Source: Fidelibacterota bacterium
Lineage (GTDB): Bacteria; Fidelibacterota; Marinisomatia; Marinisomatales; TCS55
DNA length: 36,271 nucleotides
Assembly: GCA_002724735.1 (NCBI GenBank)
Contig: PBPT01000012.1
Span: 8,632-44,902, forward strand
Direction of reading: 5' to 3'
Positions 8,928-16,431 of this stretch are shown here, piece by piece. A program made the translations under genes and the position numbers. Each line of letters starts with the position of its first letter. The stretch's first letter is position 1. The notes beneath the pieces are model-generated. The model was not told the DNA's origin, searched no databases, and saw only the letters and a program-made list of their open reading frames with translations.

Positions 8928-9424
8928 ACTAAACTTTCTAATTTTTTTGGTTGTTGATGCCATTCAAGAGATCCTGTACCAAACTGTACTTCAGTCCAGC
9001 GCTTTGCTGTAAAATTTATTTTAGCCATATTTGCTGTAGTAAAATTAATATAATCTTCATGCGTTGCTTTTGAAATAAAGTTCGAAAAATTAGGTTCGTG
9101 TCCAACTAGACACAGCACGTTATTGGAGTCGCTTTGAGCATGTATGAGATTTAGAAGATAATCTGGTGAACCTCCATATATACCACCTTCAAGCACAATT
9201 TTAGAATCCCAGTTAGCGCTATTAATTGCAAGCTTAGCTGTGGATTGAGCTCGAAGAGCTGTGGATGAAATGACTAGATCTGGAATTTGATTTTTCTCTG
9301 CAAGAAACCTGCCCATTCTCATTGCAGCATGAACTCCTCTTTTGGATAACGGTCGCTCATGATCACTTCCATAGGATGCATTCCAGTCTGATTTACCATG
9401 TCTAAATAATATTACTGATTTCAT
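8924..9424 (-). CDS. sixA: SixA-type phosphohistidine phosphatase
   Basis: This 166-residue histidine-phosphatase superfamily protein has the RHG motif at 8-10 (catalytic His9 in FRHGKSDWN). The RPLSKRG segment and a C-terminal VGHEPNFSNFI with the second catalytic histidine complete the SixA signature. E. coli SixA acts on phosphohistidine of phosphotransfer proteins, such as ArcB and the nitrogen PTS protein NPr. The substrate here is unknown. It is the first gene of the long minus-strand operon, and its TGA stop is shared with the TTG start of the next gene. Length is close to the usual 160 residues. Confidence 0.92.
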   Translation of the reverse strand: MKSVILFRHGKSDWNASYGSDHERPLSKRGVHAAMRMGRFLAEKNQIPDLVISSTALRAQSTAKLAINSANWDSKIVLEGGIYGGSPDYLLNLIHAQSDSNNVLCLVGHEPNFSNFISKATHEDYINFTTANMAKINFTAKRWTEVQFGTGSLEWHQQPKKLESLV

Positions 9425-9446
9425 ATGTCAATAATAGCGAGAGTAT

Positions 9447-9463
9447 GGATTTTACCAAAATCC
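9447..9463. other. Perfect dyad between divergent sixA and outer-membrane genes
   Basis: GGATTTT and AAAATCC flank ACC, a 7-bp inverted repeat in the 92-base gap between two divergent genes. It could be an operator or, if transcribed into the sixA leader, a small hairpin. A perfect TATAAT on the minus strand at 9501-9496 would place it in that leader. Confidence 0.3.
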
Positions 9464-9516
9464 TTAGTTTGATAAATAAAATTTTTTTAATATTTATTAT
9501 ACCAAAGGAGATAATA

Positions 9517-10023
9517 ATGAAAAAAATCACATTAATTTCGTTACTTATGCTATCAGCAGCTTTTTCTCAATTAAGGGTTGGAGCTGATATATCAAGAGAA
9601 ATGAATCTTGAGGGTCTCGCGGCAGAGAAATCTGAAGGCATGGGAATAACACTTGGCTATGAAAAAATGCTGCTTGGGCTCTTAGGTGCTGGTGGCGAAT
9701 TTACCCTTGGAGGTGACGAAGGTCCTGACATGATTTATGGCTACGGAGTAGCTAAAGTACCAGTAGGACTTCCAATGTTTAGGGGTATAGTTAGAATGGG
9801 TTACTCACTGCCAGTTGGAGAAGACGGTGACATGTACAAAGCAGGTTTAGCATATGGCGCAGGATTGCGATTTAAATTTCCAGTTCAACCTATTGGCGTT
9901 GAAGTGCTCTATACCATTCATAATTTAGAAATGAAAGATCAAGGAGATGGTTTTGCAGAACTGCTAAGCGAACTTGGTTTTACATGGAACGTAATGAATA
10001 TTACTGCCACGTACAATTTCTAA
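9517..10023 (+). CDS. Small outer-membrane beta-barrel protein
   Basis: I start this gene at ATG 9517, not at the in-frame TTG 9445. An AAAGGAG sits six bases before the ATG, and a clean signal peptide (MKKITLISLLMLSAAFSQ) begins there. The mature part of about 150 residues is a series of short alternating strands rich in Gly and Tyr (LRVGADISRE, GMGITLGYEKMLLG, GLRFKFPVQPIGVEVLYTI). It ends in Phe (ATYNF), as expected of an 8-stranded outer-membrane barrel recognised by the BAM complex. I do not recognise a specific family. It is monocistronic, followed at once by a terminator. Confidence 0.85.
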   Translation: MKKITLISLLMLSAAFSQLRVGADISREMNLEGLAAEKSEGMGITLGYEKMLLGLLGAGGEFTLGGDEGPDMIYGYGVAKVPVGLPMFRGIVRMGYSLPVGEDGDMYKAGLAYGAGLRFKFPVQPIGVEVLYTIHNLEMKDQGDGFAELLSELGFTWNVMNITATYNF

Positions 10024-10042
10024 ATCCTTTTTTTTAATAATC

Positions 10043-10078
10043 AAAAGCCCTAATGATTAATTTGTTAGGGCTTTTTTT
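10043..10078. terminator. Bidirectional Rho-independent terminator
   Basis: AAAAGCCCTAA (10043-10053) and TTAGGGCTTTT (10065-10075) form an 11-bp perfect stem with an 11-base loop. A T-tract to 10078 follows on the plus strand, and an A-rich flank on the other side can serve the minus strand. It ends the outer-membrane gene and overlaps the last codons and stop of the converging SGNH hydrolase gene. Confidence 0.9.
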
Positions 10079-10818
10079 ATTTCAATTTTCATAGCAATAG
10101 ATTGACACTTAAGCGCATCTGAAGTTTCAATCATTCCCAAGAAAATTTTCTTACCCTTTTCATCTTTTCGGTCATATCGACGATAAAGCCCTTTCGGTGA
10201 CTCACCAGTTAATGCTTTTAAAAAAACGCATGCTGCAAGATAGCTCCCTATTGGTGATGGGTGTTTACTGTCACTTGTAAAAATTTTTGATTCAGGAAAT
10301 TCACTCTGGAAGAGTCTAAAAGCGGTTCCAACTGGCGCTAGAACTACTTCGTTATTGATTAATGGCATAAGAGCAAGCTCGACAGGATCAAGCCCTTTGT
10401 ATTTCTTAGGTTTCATTGCCTCGTAGGTCCAGGTTCCATAGATGATAACTTTAGCGTTGTGTGATTTTGCGAGACTTATGAACTTGTTAAAATACTTTAG
10501 CGATTCTAAGGTATTTGCAAGTGGATTAGTGCTGTAATCTTGTAGAATTATTGTATCAAATTGACCCTGTTTAATTTTTTCTACAGTGCTAAGGTTTTTA
10601 TTGCCATCCCAATGATCTTTAAGGCTTGCACCTCCTGCAGTTGATTGGTAAATATCGATCTCGATACCCTTTTCTTTTGCCATTGACTCAACAACTAATG
10701 GCATATTGAAATAAAAAGTAAAGCTGTTGCCAACAAATAAAATCTTTTGCGTGGGATTGTTTTCAGCTCCAAAGGAGCTGGGAAACAATAAAAATCCTAT
10801 AATCCAAAGACGTTTCAT
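10057..10818 (-). CDS. Secreted SGNH-family hydrolase
   Basis: The chosen start is ATG 10818, which gives a direct signal peptide (MKRLWIIGFLLFPSSFG); a GTG at 10830 would add only four residues. The 253-residue product has block I FVGNSFTFY with nucleophile Ser32, a TAGGASL glycine block, and the C-terminal catalytic pair in DSKHPSPIGSY (Asp183, His186). This matches the DUF4886-like branch of SGNH hydrolases, which includes deacetylases and esterases acting on carbohydrates. The substrate cannot be named. The protein is probably periplasmic. It is divergent from the M16 gene with only about 56 bases between starts, and it converges on the outer-membrane protein gene. Confidence 0.85.
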   Translation of the reverse strand: MKRLWIIGFLLFPSSFGAENNPTQKILFVGNSFTFYFNMPLVVESMAKEKGIEIDIYQSTAGGASLKDHWDGNKNLSTVEKIKQGQFDTIILQDYSTNPLANTLESLKYFNKFISLAKSHNAKVIIYGTWTYEAMKPKKYKGLDPVELALMPLINNEVVLAPVGTAFRLFQSEFPESKIFTSDSKHPSPIGSYLAACVFLKALTGESPKGLYRRYDRKDEKGKKIFLGMIETSDALKCQSIAMKIEIKKALTN

Positions 10819-10874
10819 GGTTACTTTCACTAACGTTTTTTTAAGTAATTCGTCAAATAAACCTGGATAAAATA

Positions 10875-13697
10875 ATGAAAAAAATTATATCTACATCCCT
10901 TCTTTTGTTTTTAGTGAGCTGTACCTCAAACCCAAAAACAAATTTTGAAATAGATTATGAAGAGTATCAGCTTGATAACGGTTTAACGGTTATTCTACAT
11001 CAAGATGATTCTGACCCTTTGGTTGCAATTGCTACCGTTGTCCATGTTGGCTCGAATAGAGAAAAACCTGGAAGAACGGGGTTTGCTCATTTTTTTGAAC
11101 ATGTATCTTTTACTGCATCAGAAAATACACCTAATGGAGCACATCGCTTACTCATTCCTACGTGGGGTGGACAAAGGAATGGGGGTACCAGTTTTGATTT
11201 TACGTATTACTATGGTGTGGTGCCTAAAGATGCCATGGAAAAACTTGCATGGATAGCGTCTGACATTATTGGTTTTGTTATTAATACTGTTGATGAACAA
11301 ACACTAGAGGGCGAAAAGCAAGTTGTTAAAAATGAGAAAAGGCAACGCGTTGACAACCAACCTTACGGTCATGGAAGAGGAATAATTTTGAAGGCGCTTT
11401 ATCCCAAAGGGCACCCCTACAGCTGGTCGGTAATTGGTGACCTTGAAGACCTTCAGGCGGCAACGGTTGATGATGTAAAAGAATTTTATAAAGAATTCTA
11501 TGGCCCAAATAATATGACAGTCGTTATTGCTGGAGACATTAAAATCGATGAAACGAAAAAAATGGTTGAGAGATGGTTTGGTGAGATTAAACCTTCATCC
11601 AATGTTTCCGCGGACCCTAAACCACAACCTGTTTCGCTTTCTGAATCTAAAAATTTGTTCCATTTGGATAAATTTGCTAAACTTCCTGAATTAAGCATCG
11701 TCTTTCCTACCGTAGAAGAGTATCATCCAGATGCCTATGCGCTTAGTGCTTTAGCTGCTCTTTTATCGGATGGTAAAAATTCACCTTTTTACAAAGAGAT
11801 TGTAGAAAAACAGCGCATTGCTCCCAATGCTTCTGCTTACAACTATTCTTCTGAAATTGCAGGCCAGTTCACCATCAGAGTTCGATCCAATCCCAATACT
11901 AAGCTAGACTTGGTATATGATGCCATCAAGCAAGCACTAGAAAACTTTGAAACTGATGGGGTAAACGAAAAAGATCTTAAAAGAATTAAAGCGGGTCAAG
12001 AAACAGCATTTTATAATGGAATCTCTACAAATCTGAATAAAGCTCTGCAACTTGGACTTTACAGTGAATACGCTGGTGACCCTGGCTTCATAGGTCAAGA
12101 CATTCAAAACATTCTTAATGTGACGGTTGAAGATGTTCAAAGAGCATATGAGAAATATATTAAAGATAAGCCTGCAGTTTTCTTAAGTATAGTTCCTCAA
12201 GATCAATCTAGTCTAGTTCTTTCAAATTCCACACAGGCAGATGTAAAAGAAGAGGAAATTGTTCCAGGAGCTGAAAAAAACTTTAGTATGAAATACGGAA
12301 AAGAAAAATCTGAATTTGAAAAAACTCCAACCAAGTACGACCGATCCGAACCTCCTTTTGGAGAACCTCCTTTATTAGAACTTCCAAAGGTTTGGAGAGG
12401 CGATCTTTCTAATGGTATTAAGCTTTATGGCATTGAAAACGATGAATTGCCCATGATTCAGTTCACGATGCGAATTGATGGAGGTCAAGCGCTTGATCCT
12501 GAAGGAAAAGAGGGCGTTGCTCTTTTGCTGGGATCCATGTTAAAAGAAGGAACAAAAGATAGAACCCCCGCTGAATTAGAAGAGGCCATTGATTTGCTTG
12601 GCTCCAGCATTTCATTATCAGTCGGCTTGGAGGGTATGTACATTTCAGGAAATACTCTTGCAAAAAACTTTAATGAAACCATTTCCATAATGACAGAAAT
12701 GCTCACTGAACCCCGTTGGGATGAGCAAGCGTTTGAAATAGTTAAAAACAGAAGAATTAACTCTATCAAACAGCGAAGAACAAATGCACAATCAGTTGCA
12801 TTTAGCGCCTTGGCTAGACAACTCTACGGCCCTGGCCACCCAGCATCAACACCGCTAGGCGGAACAGAATTCTCAGTAAACTCCATTACGATGGAAGATT
12901 TAAAAAACTATTTCTCTTCAAATCTTTCACCCAAAGTTTCTCATTTCCATATAGCTGGAGATATTAAACAGACCACTGCTCAAAGACTATTGGGTCAACT
13001 ATCTCAAGCTTGGAAAGGCGAAAAGGTGAATATTCCTAAGATCCCTCGCGTTGAACCACCCTCAAAACCAAAAGTATTTTTTATTGACATACCAGACGCA
13101 AAACAGTCGGCCATTAGCGTCGGTACGCTTACGATTCCAGGTAATGATCCAGAGCTGTTTAAGCTAACGGTTGTGAATAATAGATTGGGTGGAGGAATGG
13201 AAGCAAGGCTAATGCGCACACTGCGTTTGGAAAAGGGATATACTTATGGAGCAGGTTCGTTTTTAAGAGCTAACTCATTTCAAACACCCTTCTACGCTTA
13301 TTCGCAAGTTCGCAGTAATGTTACTCTCGAGTCGCTTGATATATTTAAGAATATTATAAACAGCTACTCTGAATCCTACAATGAGGAAGATCTCGAAACT
13401 ACAAAAAACAAATTAATCAAAAGCAATGCATTGCGTTTTGAAAGACTCGGAAGCATGATAAATATGCTTGATACCATGAGCAAATTCAATTTGGGAGACG
13501 CATATATACTTGACGAGCAAGAGGTCTTATCCTCAATGAAACTTGATGAAGCTAAATCTCTTGCTAAAAAGAGGCTCGATGGAAAAAAAATGTACTATGT
13601 AGTAGCTGGAGATGCTAAATCGCAACTTGGCCGTATATCAAAACTGGGTTATGGCAAACCAGTTATACTTGACAGAGATGGAAATAAAGTAAAGTAA
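10875..13697 (+). CDS. M16-family zinc peptidase lipoprotein, two-repeat form
   Basis: The 940-residue protein has a lipoprotein signal with lipobox LVSC (Cys16). The N-terminal half holds the inverted zinc motif HFFEH (72-76) and the third ligand Glu154 within VVKNEKRQR, so it is the catalytic M16 half. The C-terminal half, from about residue 490, repeats the M16 fold (LSNGIKLYGIENDELPMIQF, then RLGGGMEARLMRTLRLEKGY) without HxxEH. Such paired halves form a clam-shell that degrades peptides. The lipoprotein signal places it in the periplasm, tethered to a membrane. It begins a three-gene plus-strand operon; the next gene starts 17 bases after its stop. Confidence 0.95.
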   Translation: MKKIISTSLLLFLVSCTSNPKTNFEIDYEEYQLDNGLTVILHQDDSDPLVAIATVVHVGSNREKPGRTGFAHFFEHVSFTASENTPNGAHRLLIPTWGGQRNGGTSFDFTYYYGVVPKDAMEKLAWIASDIIGFVINTVDEQTLEGEKQVVKNEKRQRVDNQPYGHGRGIILKALYPKGHPYSWSVIGDLEDLQAATVDDVKEFYKEFYGPNNMTVVIAGDIKIDETKKMVERWFGEIKPSSNVSADPKPQPVSLSESKNLFHLDKFAKLPELSIVFPTVEEYHPDAYALSALAALLSDGKNSPFYKEIVEKQRIAPNASAYNYSSEIAGQFTIRVRSNPNTKLDLVYDAIKQALENFETDGVNEKDLKRIKAGQETAFYNGISTNLNKALQLGLYSEYAGDPGFIGQDIQNILNVTVEDVQRAYEKYIKDKPAVFLSIVPQDQSSLVLSNSTQADVKEEEIVPGAEKNFSMKYGKEKSEFEKTPTKYDRSEPPFGEPPLLELPKVWRGDLSNGIKLYGIENDELPMIQFTMRIDGGQALDPEGKEGVALLLGSMLKEGTKDRTPAELEEAIDLLGSSISLSVGLEGMYISGNTLAKNFNETISIMTEMLTEPRWDEQAFEIVKNRRINSIKQRRTNAQSVAFSALARQLYGPGHPASTPLGGTEFSVNSITMEDLKNYFSSNLSPKVSHFHIAGDIKQTTAQRLLGQLSQAWKGEKVNIPKIPRVEPPSKPKVFFIDIPDAKQSAISVGTLTIPGNDPELFKLTVVNNRLGGGMEARLMRTLRLEKGYTYGAGSFLRANSFQTPFYAYSQVRSNVTLESLDIFKNIINSYSESYNEEDLETTKNKLIKSNALRFERLGSMINMLDTMSKFNLGDAYILDEQEVLSSMKLDEAKSLAKKRLDGKKMYYVVAGDAKSQLGRISKLGYGKPVILDRDGNKVK

Positions 13698-13714
13698 ATT
13701 TAAAAGGTTGAGCT

Positions 13715-15160
13715 ATCGCTGACTGGGTCCTATTTGCTTCAATTTTCATTGGAATTTTACTCGTTCTTGGTACGGCTGAGACAGTAAAAACTTACTTAAA
13801 TAAACCAGCAAATTGGACAAGAAAATTCATACATATTAGTGTAGGTTTGGTGGTATCTATTTGTCCATTTTTATTTAAAGTAAATACTCAACTAATCGCT
13901 TTATGTCTTTTATTTATAGTTATTAATACTTACCTATATAATAAAAATAAGGTGAACAGTATGCATAGTATCGATCGAGCTAGCTATGGTACTATTATTT
14001 TTCCAATATCAGTTCTTATCTTATCGGTTTTTTTTTGGGAAAAGCCAATAACTTTCTTTATTTCAATTGTTACCCTTGCTATTGCTGATCCTATGGCCGC
14101 AATTGTTGGTGAACGCTCTAAGGAGCATTTTAAACCCTGGAAGGACCGTAAGTCATTACAGGGATCGCTGGCCATGTTTTCATCAACTTTTATAATTGTT
14201 CTTTTTGGGACAGATTTCATGGTGCGGTTTTTTAATGCATCGTTCTATCTTCCTATTCATATTCTTTTAGGGTTAGCGTTGTTTACATCACTATGCGCTA
14301 CGCTTTCTGAAATGCTATCCTATCGAGGTTCAGATAATTTTTCAATCCCGGTTATCACATTCTTTTCTTATGAAATTTTCTTAATCAACTATACCCATGG
14401 ATCGTTAATAGATCTATTGCTATGGACAGGATTATCCATTCTAATTTTTACCTTATCTTACAGATTAAAGTCTGTTAGCTTAAATGGCGCTATTGGTGGT
14501 TTTTTAATTGGAATCTTAATATTTGGTTCTGGAGGGTGGGCTTTGATATCTCCACTAGTCTTCTTTTTTGTCAGCTCGTCAATTTTATCAAAGACTAAAG
14601 ATAAGAAAGATTCCAGAAGAGATCTTTTGCAGATTTTGGCAAATGGTGCTGTGCCTGCCTTTCTTGCGCTAACCTATTTCTTTTTTTCTTATGAACTAGC
14701 TCTTTTTGCTTATTTTGGGGCGCTTGCGGCTGCCACAGCAGATACCTGGGCTACGGAAATAGGTTATTTTTCAAAGAAAGACCCTATGCTACTAATTGGT
14801 TTCAAAAGAGTAAAAAAGGGGGAATCTGGCGCAATATCCCTTATTGGAACCATTGGTACTATTGCTGGGGGATTGGGCATTGCTTTAATTTCGCAAACTG
14901 TACATGATTCGAAGCTGGCTATTTTTTTTATTACTGCTGCTGGTATTATGGGGTCGTTTGTGGATTCTTTTTTTGGACAATTCATTCAAGCCAAATACCA
15001 GTGCAATATATCTGGTGAAATTGTAGAAGAAAAATATAATCTTAATGAAAAAACTATTCTTTTAAATGGCGTAGAATGGATAGACAATAATTTCGTAAAC
15101 TTGGCAAATACATTGACTGGTGCTTTGGTTGCAGGTCTTTTCTTTTTTCTTTATGGATAA
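13715..15160 (+). CDS. Polyprenol/phytol kinase-like + DUF92 (VTE6-like) fusion, start codon ATC
   Basis: Coding potential reaches upstream to a TGA at 13709. The first codons (GCT ATC GCT GAC TGG...) lead into a first helix (WVLFASIFIGILLVLGTAE) and the motif RKFIHISVG shared by dolichol and phytol kinases. No ATG/GTG/TTG lies before TTG 13847, which would delete that helix and motif. ATC at 13715, seven bases after AAAAGG, sits where a start is expected. It is either a rare AUC start or an altered ATG. The N-terminal half holds the kinase signature IADPMAAIVGE...DRKSLQGS. The C-terminal half is DUF92 (AAATADTWATEIG, KKGESGAISLIGTIG, MGSFVDSFFGQ), the family of plant phytyl-phosphate kinase VTE6. 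It would be an integral membrane enzyme of 481 residues phosphorylating a prenol twice. The stop overlaps msrC by 8 bases. Confidence 0.75.
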   Translation: MADWVLFASIFIGILLVLGTAETVKTYLNKPANWTRKFIHISVGLVVSICPFLFKVNTQLIALCLLFIVINTYLYNKNKVNSMHSIDRASYGTIIFPISVLILSVFFWEKPITFFISIVTLAIADPMAAIVGERSKEHFKPWKDRKSLQGSLAMFSSTFIIVLFGTDFMVRFFNASFYLPIHILLGLALFTSLCATLSEMLSYRGSDNFSIPVITFFSYEIFLINYTHGSLIDLLLWTGLSILIFTLSYRLKSVSLNGAIGGFLIGILIFGSGGWALISPLVFFFVSSSILSKTKDKKDSRRDLLQILANGAVPAFLALTYFFFSYELALFAYFGALAAATADTWATEIGYFSKKDPMLLIGFKRVKKGESGAISLIGTIGTIAGGLGIALISQTVHDSKLAIFFITAAGIMGSFVDSFFGQFIQAKYQCNISGEIVEEKYNLNEKTILLNGVEWIDNNFVNLANTLTGALVAGLFFFLYG

Positions 15161-15605
15161 ATCAATAACATATCAACAAACTGCAAAGAATATAGATCTT
15201 TGTTTTAAAGATTACCCTATCAGTATTATTGGAAAAATGTCTTTGATAGCCTCTATGCTAATGAATGCATTTCCAGATTGGATATTTTGCGGTTTTTATC
15301 GAAAGGTTAGCGAAGAAATGCTAGAAATTGGTCCCTTTCAAAGCGCTATTATCCCCTGTGGACAAATTCATTTTTCAAGTGGGGTCTGCGGCAAGGCAGC
15401 ATCTACTTGTGAAACCGTTATAGTTGAAAACGTAATGAACTTTTCTGGATATATCTCTTGTGATGATGAAACTGTGTCGGAGATTGTAGTTCCCGTTGTC
15501 AAGAACGGTGAGTTAATTGCGGTTTTGGATGTTGATGGTCCTAATGAGGGTCAATTTGATAGCACCGATCAAAAATATCTAGAGAAAATTGTACATCTAA
15601 TATAA
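15153..15605 (+). CDS. msrC: Free methionine-(R)-sulfoxide reductase (GAF-domain type)
   Basis: The start is ATG 15153, overlapping the previous stop by 8 bases. The 150-residue product is a single GAF domain with the fRMsr signatures: IPCG with Cys69, SSGVCGKAA with Cys79, GYISCDDETVSEIVVPVV with Cys103, and the tail LIAVLDVDGP. The three cysteines correspond to the catalytic and resolving set of E. coli fRMsr. It reduces free methionine-(R)-sulfoxide in the cytoplasm at the expense of thioredoxin, a defence against oxidative damage. It is the last gene of the M16-kinase-msrC unit and is followed two bases later by a terminator hairpin. Confidence 0.93.
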   Translation: MDKSITYQQTAKNIDLCFKDYPISIIGKMSLIASMLMNAFPDWIFCGFYRKVSEEMLEIGPFQSAIIPCGQIHFSSGVCGKAASTCETVIVENVMNFSGYISCDDETVSEIVVPVVKNGELIAVLDVDGPNEGQFDSTDQKYLEKIVHLI

Positions 15606-15606
15606 A

Positions 15607-15634
15607 AAAAGGCCCCACAGGGAGGCCTTTTAAT
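15607..15634. terminator. Bidirectional Rho-independent terminator
   Basis: AAAAGGCC (15607-15614) pairs with GGCCTTTT (15624-15631) around a nine-base loop. The plus strand continues in T-rich sequence. The minus strand reads a run of seven T, so it serves both msrC and the converging DUF350-like gene, whose stop is at 15655. Confidence 0.9.
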
Positions 15635-15654
15635 TTTGTGCCTGTAAGAACAGA

Positions 15655-15891
15655 TTAAATCACTTTATATACAATCAGTCCCACCATGACAATCAAAGAG
15701 ACAAATATTAGCGAAACACCCATATTCCCCTTTTTAATTTCTTCCCATTCATCGATATCTGATGATAGCCAATCAAATACCTTTAAGGAAATACCTACGC
15801 CTAAACCAAAACCTATAGCGGCTGTGATTGCCCACAATAATGAACGTCCGTACTGGGCGAACATACCTTCTAAGCTCATTGGATCTAACAT
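15655..15891 (-). CDS. Small two-helix membrane protein, DUF350-like
   Basis: The 78-residue protein has two hydrophobic segments, about residues 18-40 (LLWAITAAIGFGLGVGISL) and 58-77. They are separated by an acidic loop with EWEEIKKGNMGVSLIFVS. The E-x-I-K-K-G-N motif before the second helix resembles the DUF350 family of inner-membrane proteins of unknown role. A strong Shine-Dalgarno (AAGGAGGAA) precedes ATG 15891. It lies 12 bases after the periplasmic protein gene, so the two are probably co-transcribed. The family assignment is by eye. Confidence 0.65.
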   Translation of the reverse strand: MLDPMSLEGMFAQYGRSLLWAITAAIGFGLGVGISLKVFDWLSSDIDEWEEIKKGNMGVSLIFVSLIVMVGLIVYKVI

Positions 15892-15903
15892 TCTTCCTCC
15901 TTA

Positions 15904-16368
15904 TTATAAAGTTTGAATTGAATTCTTAATTAACCTCATAAAACTTGCAGTATCTATTTTACCTTCAGCTAATTTTTTCATTTGGTCAGGGGTCGCCTTT
16001 GCTGATATAACCATACCTTCTCTGGAAATTTTTGTTATAACAGTTACCTCAGTATCATTAGGTATTACAGGTTTGTAGGTTGATTTCTTTTTTGCAAAAT
16101 TTTCTTGATGTTTGATGGCCTGGCCAACTGAAATAAATGCAACCAACATAGGGGTCTCAAAATCATTACGAAGCTTAGCCTGCATTTCAATAGTAAACTG
16201 ATAAGAACCATCACTTTTTTTGGTTAATGACATCTTTTTTTCATCCACTGGCATGCGATACAGCTTACAAGTATTAACCACTTGTCTATAGAATGCATAA
16301 TTTGCAAACACAAGTTGGCTTGTTAACAGAAAAAGCGCTGAAAATGTTATAATTCTTTTAAATGCCAT
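15904..16368 (-). CDS. Periplasmic protein of unknown function
   Basis: This 154-residue protein begins with a clear signal peptide (MAFKRIITFSALFLLTSQLVFA), probably cut before NYAFYR. The mature part is lysine-rich and strand-like, with two segments of extended character (YQFTIEMQAKLRN, DTEVTVITKISREGMVISA). It has a single cysteine (Cys34) and no recognised catalytic motif. It is the first gene of a pair with the DUF350-like membrane protein and sits about 27 bases downstream of a strong predicted promoter. I do not recognise the family. Confidence 0.75.
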   Translation of the reverse strand: MAFKRIITFSALFLLTSQLVFANYAFYRQVVNTCKLYRMPVDEKKMSLTKKSDGSYQFTIEMQAKLRNDFETPMLVAFISVGQAIKHQENFAKKKSTYKPVIPNDTEVTVITKISREGMVISAKATPDQMKKLAEGKIDTASFMRLIKNSIQTL

Positions 16369-16401
16369 TTTATTACCAAATTTTAAATTTAATAGAACAA
16401 G

Positions 16402-16431
16402 ATTTTACAAGAGTAGCTTGCTCGGTGTCAA
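16402..16431 (-). promoter_or_regulatory. Strong sigma70-like promoter overlapping the hutI stop
   Basis: On the minus strand a perfect TTGACA (16431-16426) is followed after 18 bases by TAAAAT (16407-16402). Transcription would start near 16395, about 27 bases before the ATG at 16368. The -35 box contains the TGA stop codon of hutI, so the downstream pair has its own promoter. This is the best promoter match in the window. Confidence 0.72.

Noticed and set aside
9445-9516. Upstream TTG start for the outer-membrane protein
   Set aside because: It would place about 24 residues, including PKEII, before the signal peptide. An AAAGGAG lies right before ATG 9517.
12463-12769. Two minus-strand open frames within the M16 gene
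   Set aside because: They overlap each other and the conserved M16 sequence, and show no signal peptide or domain.
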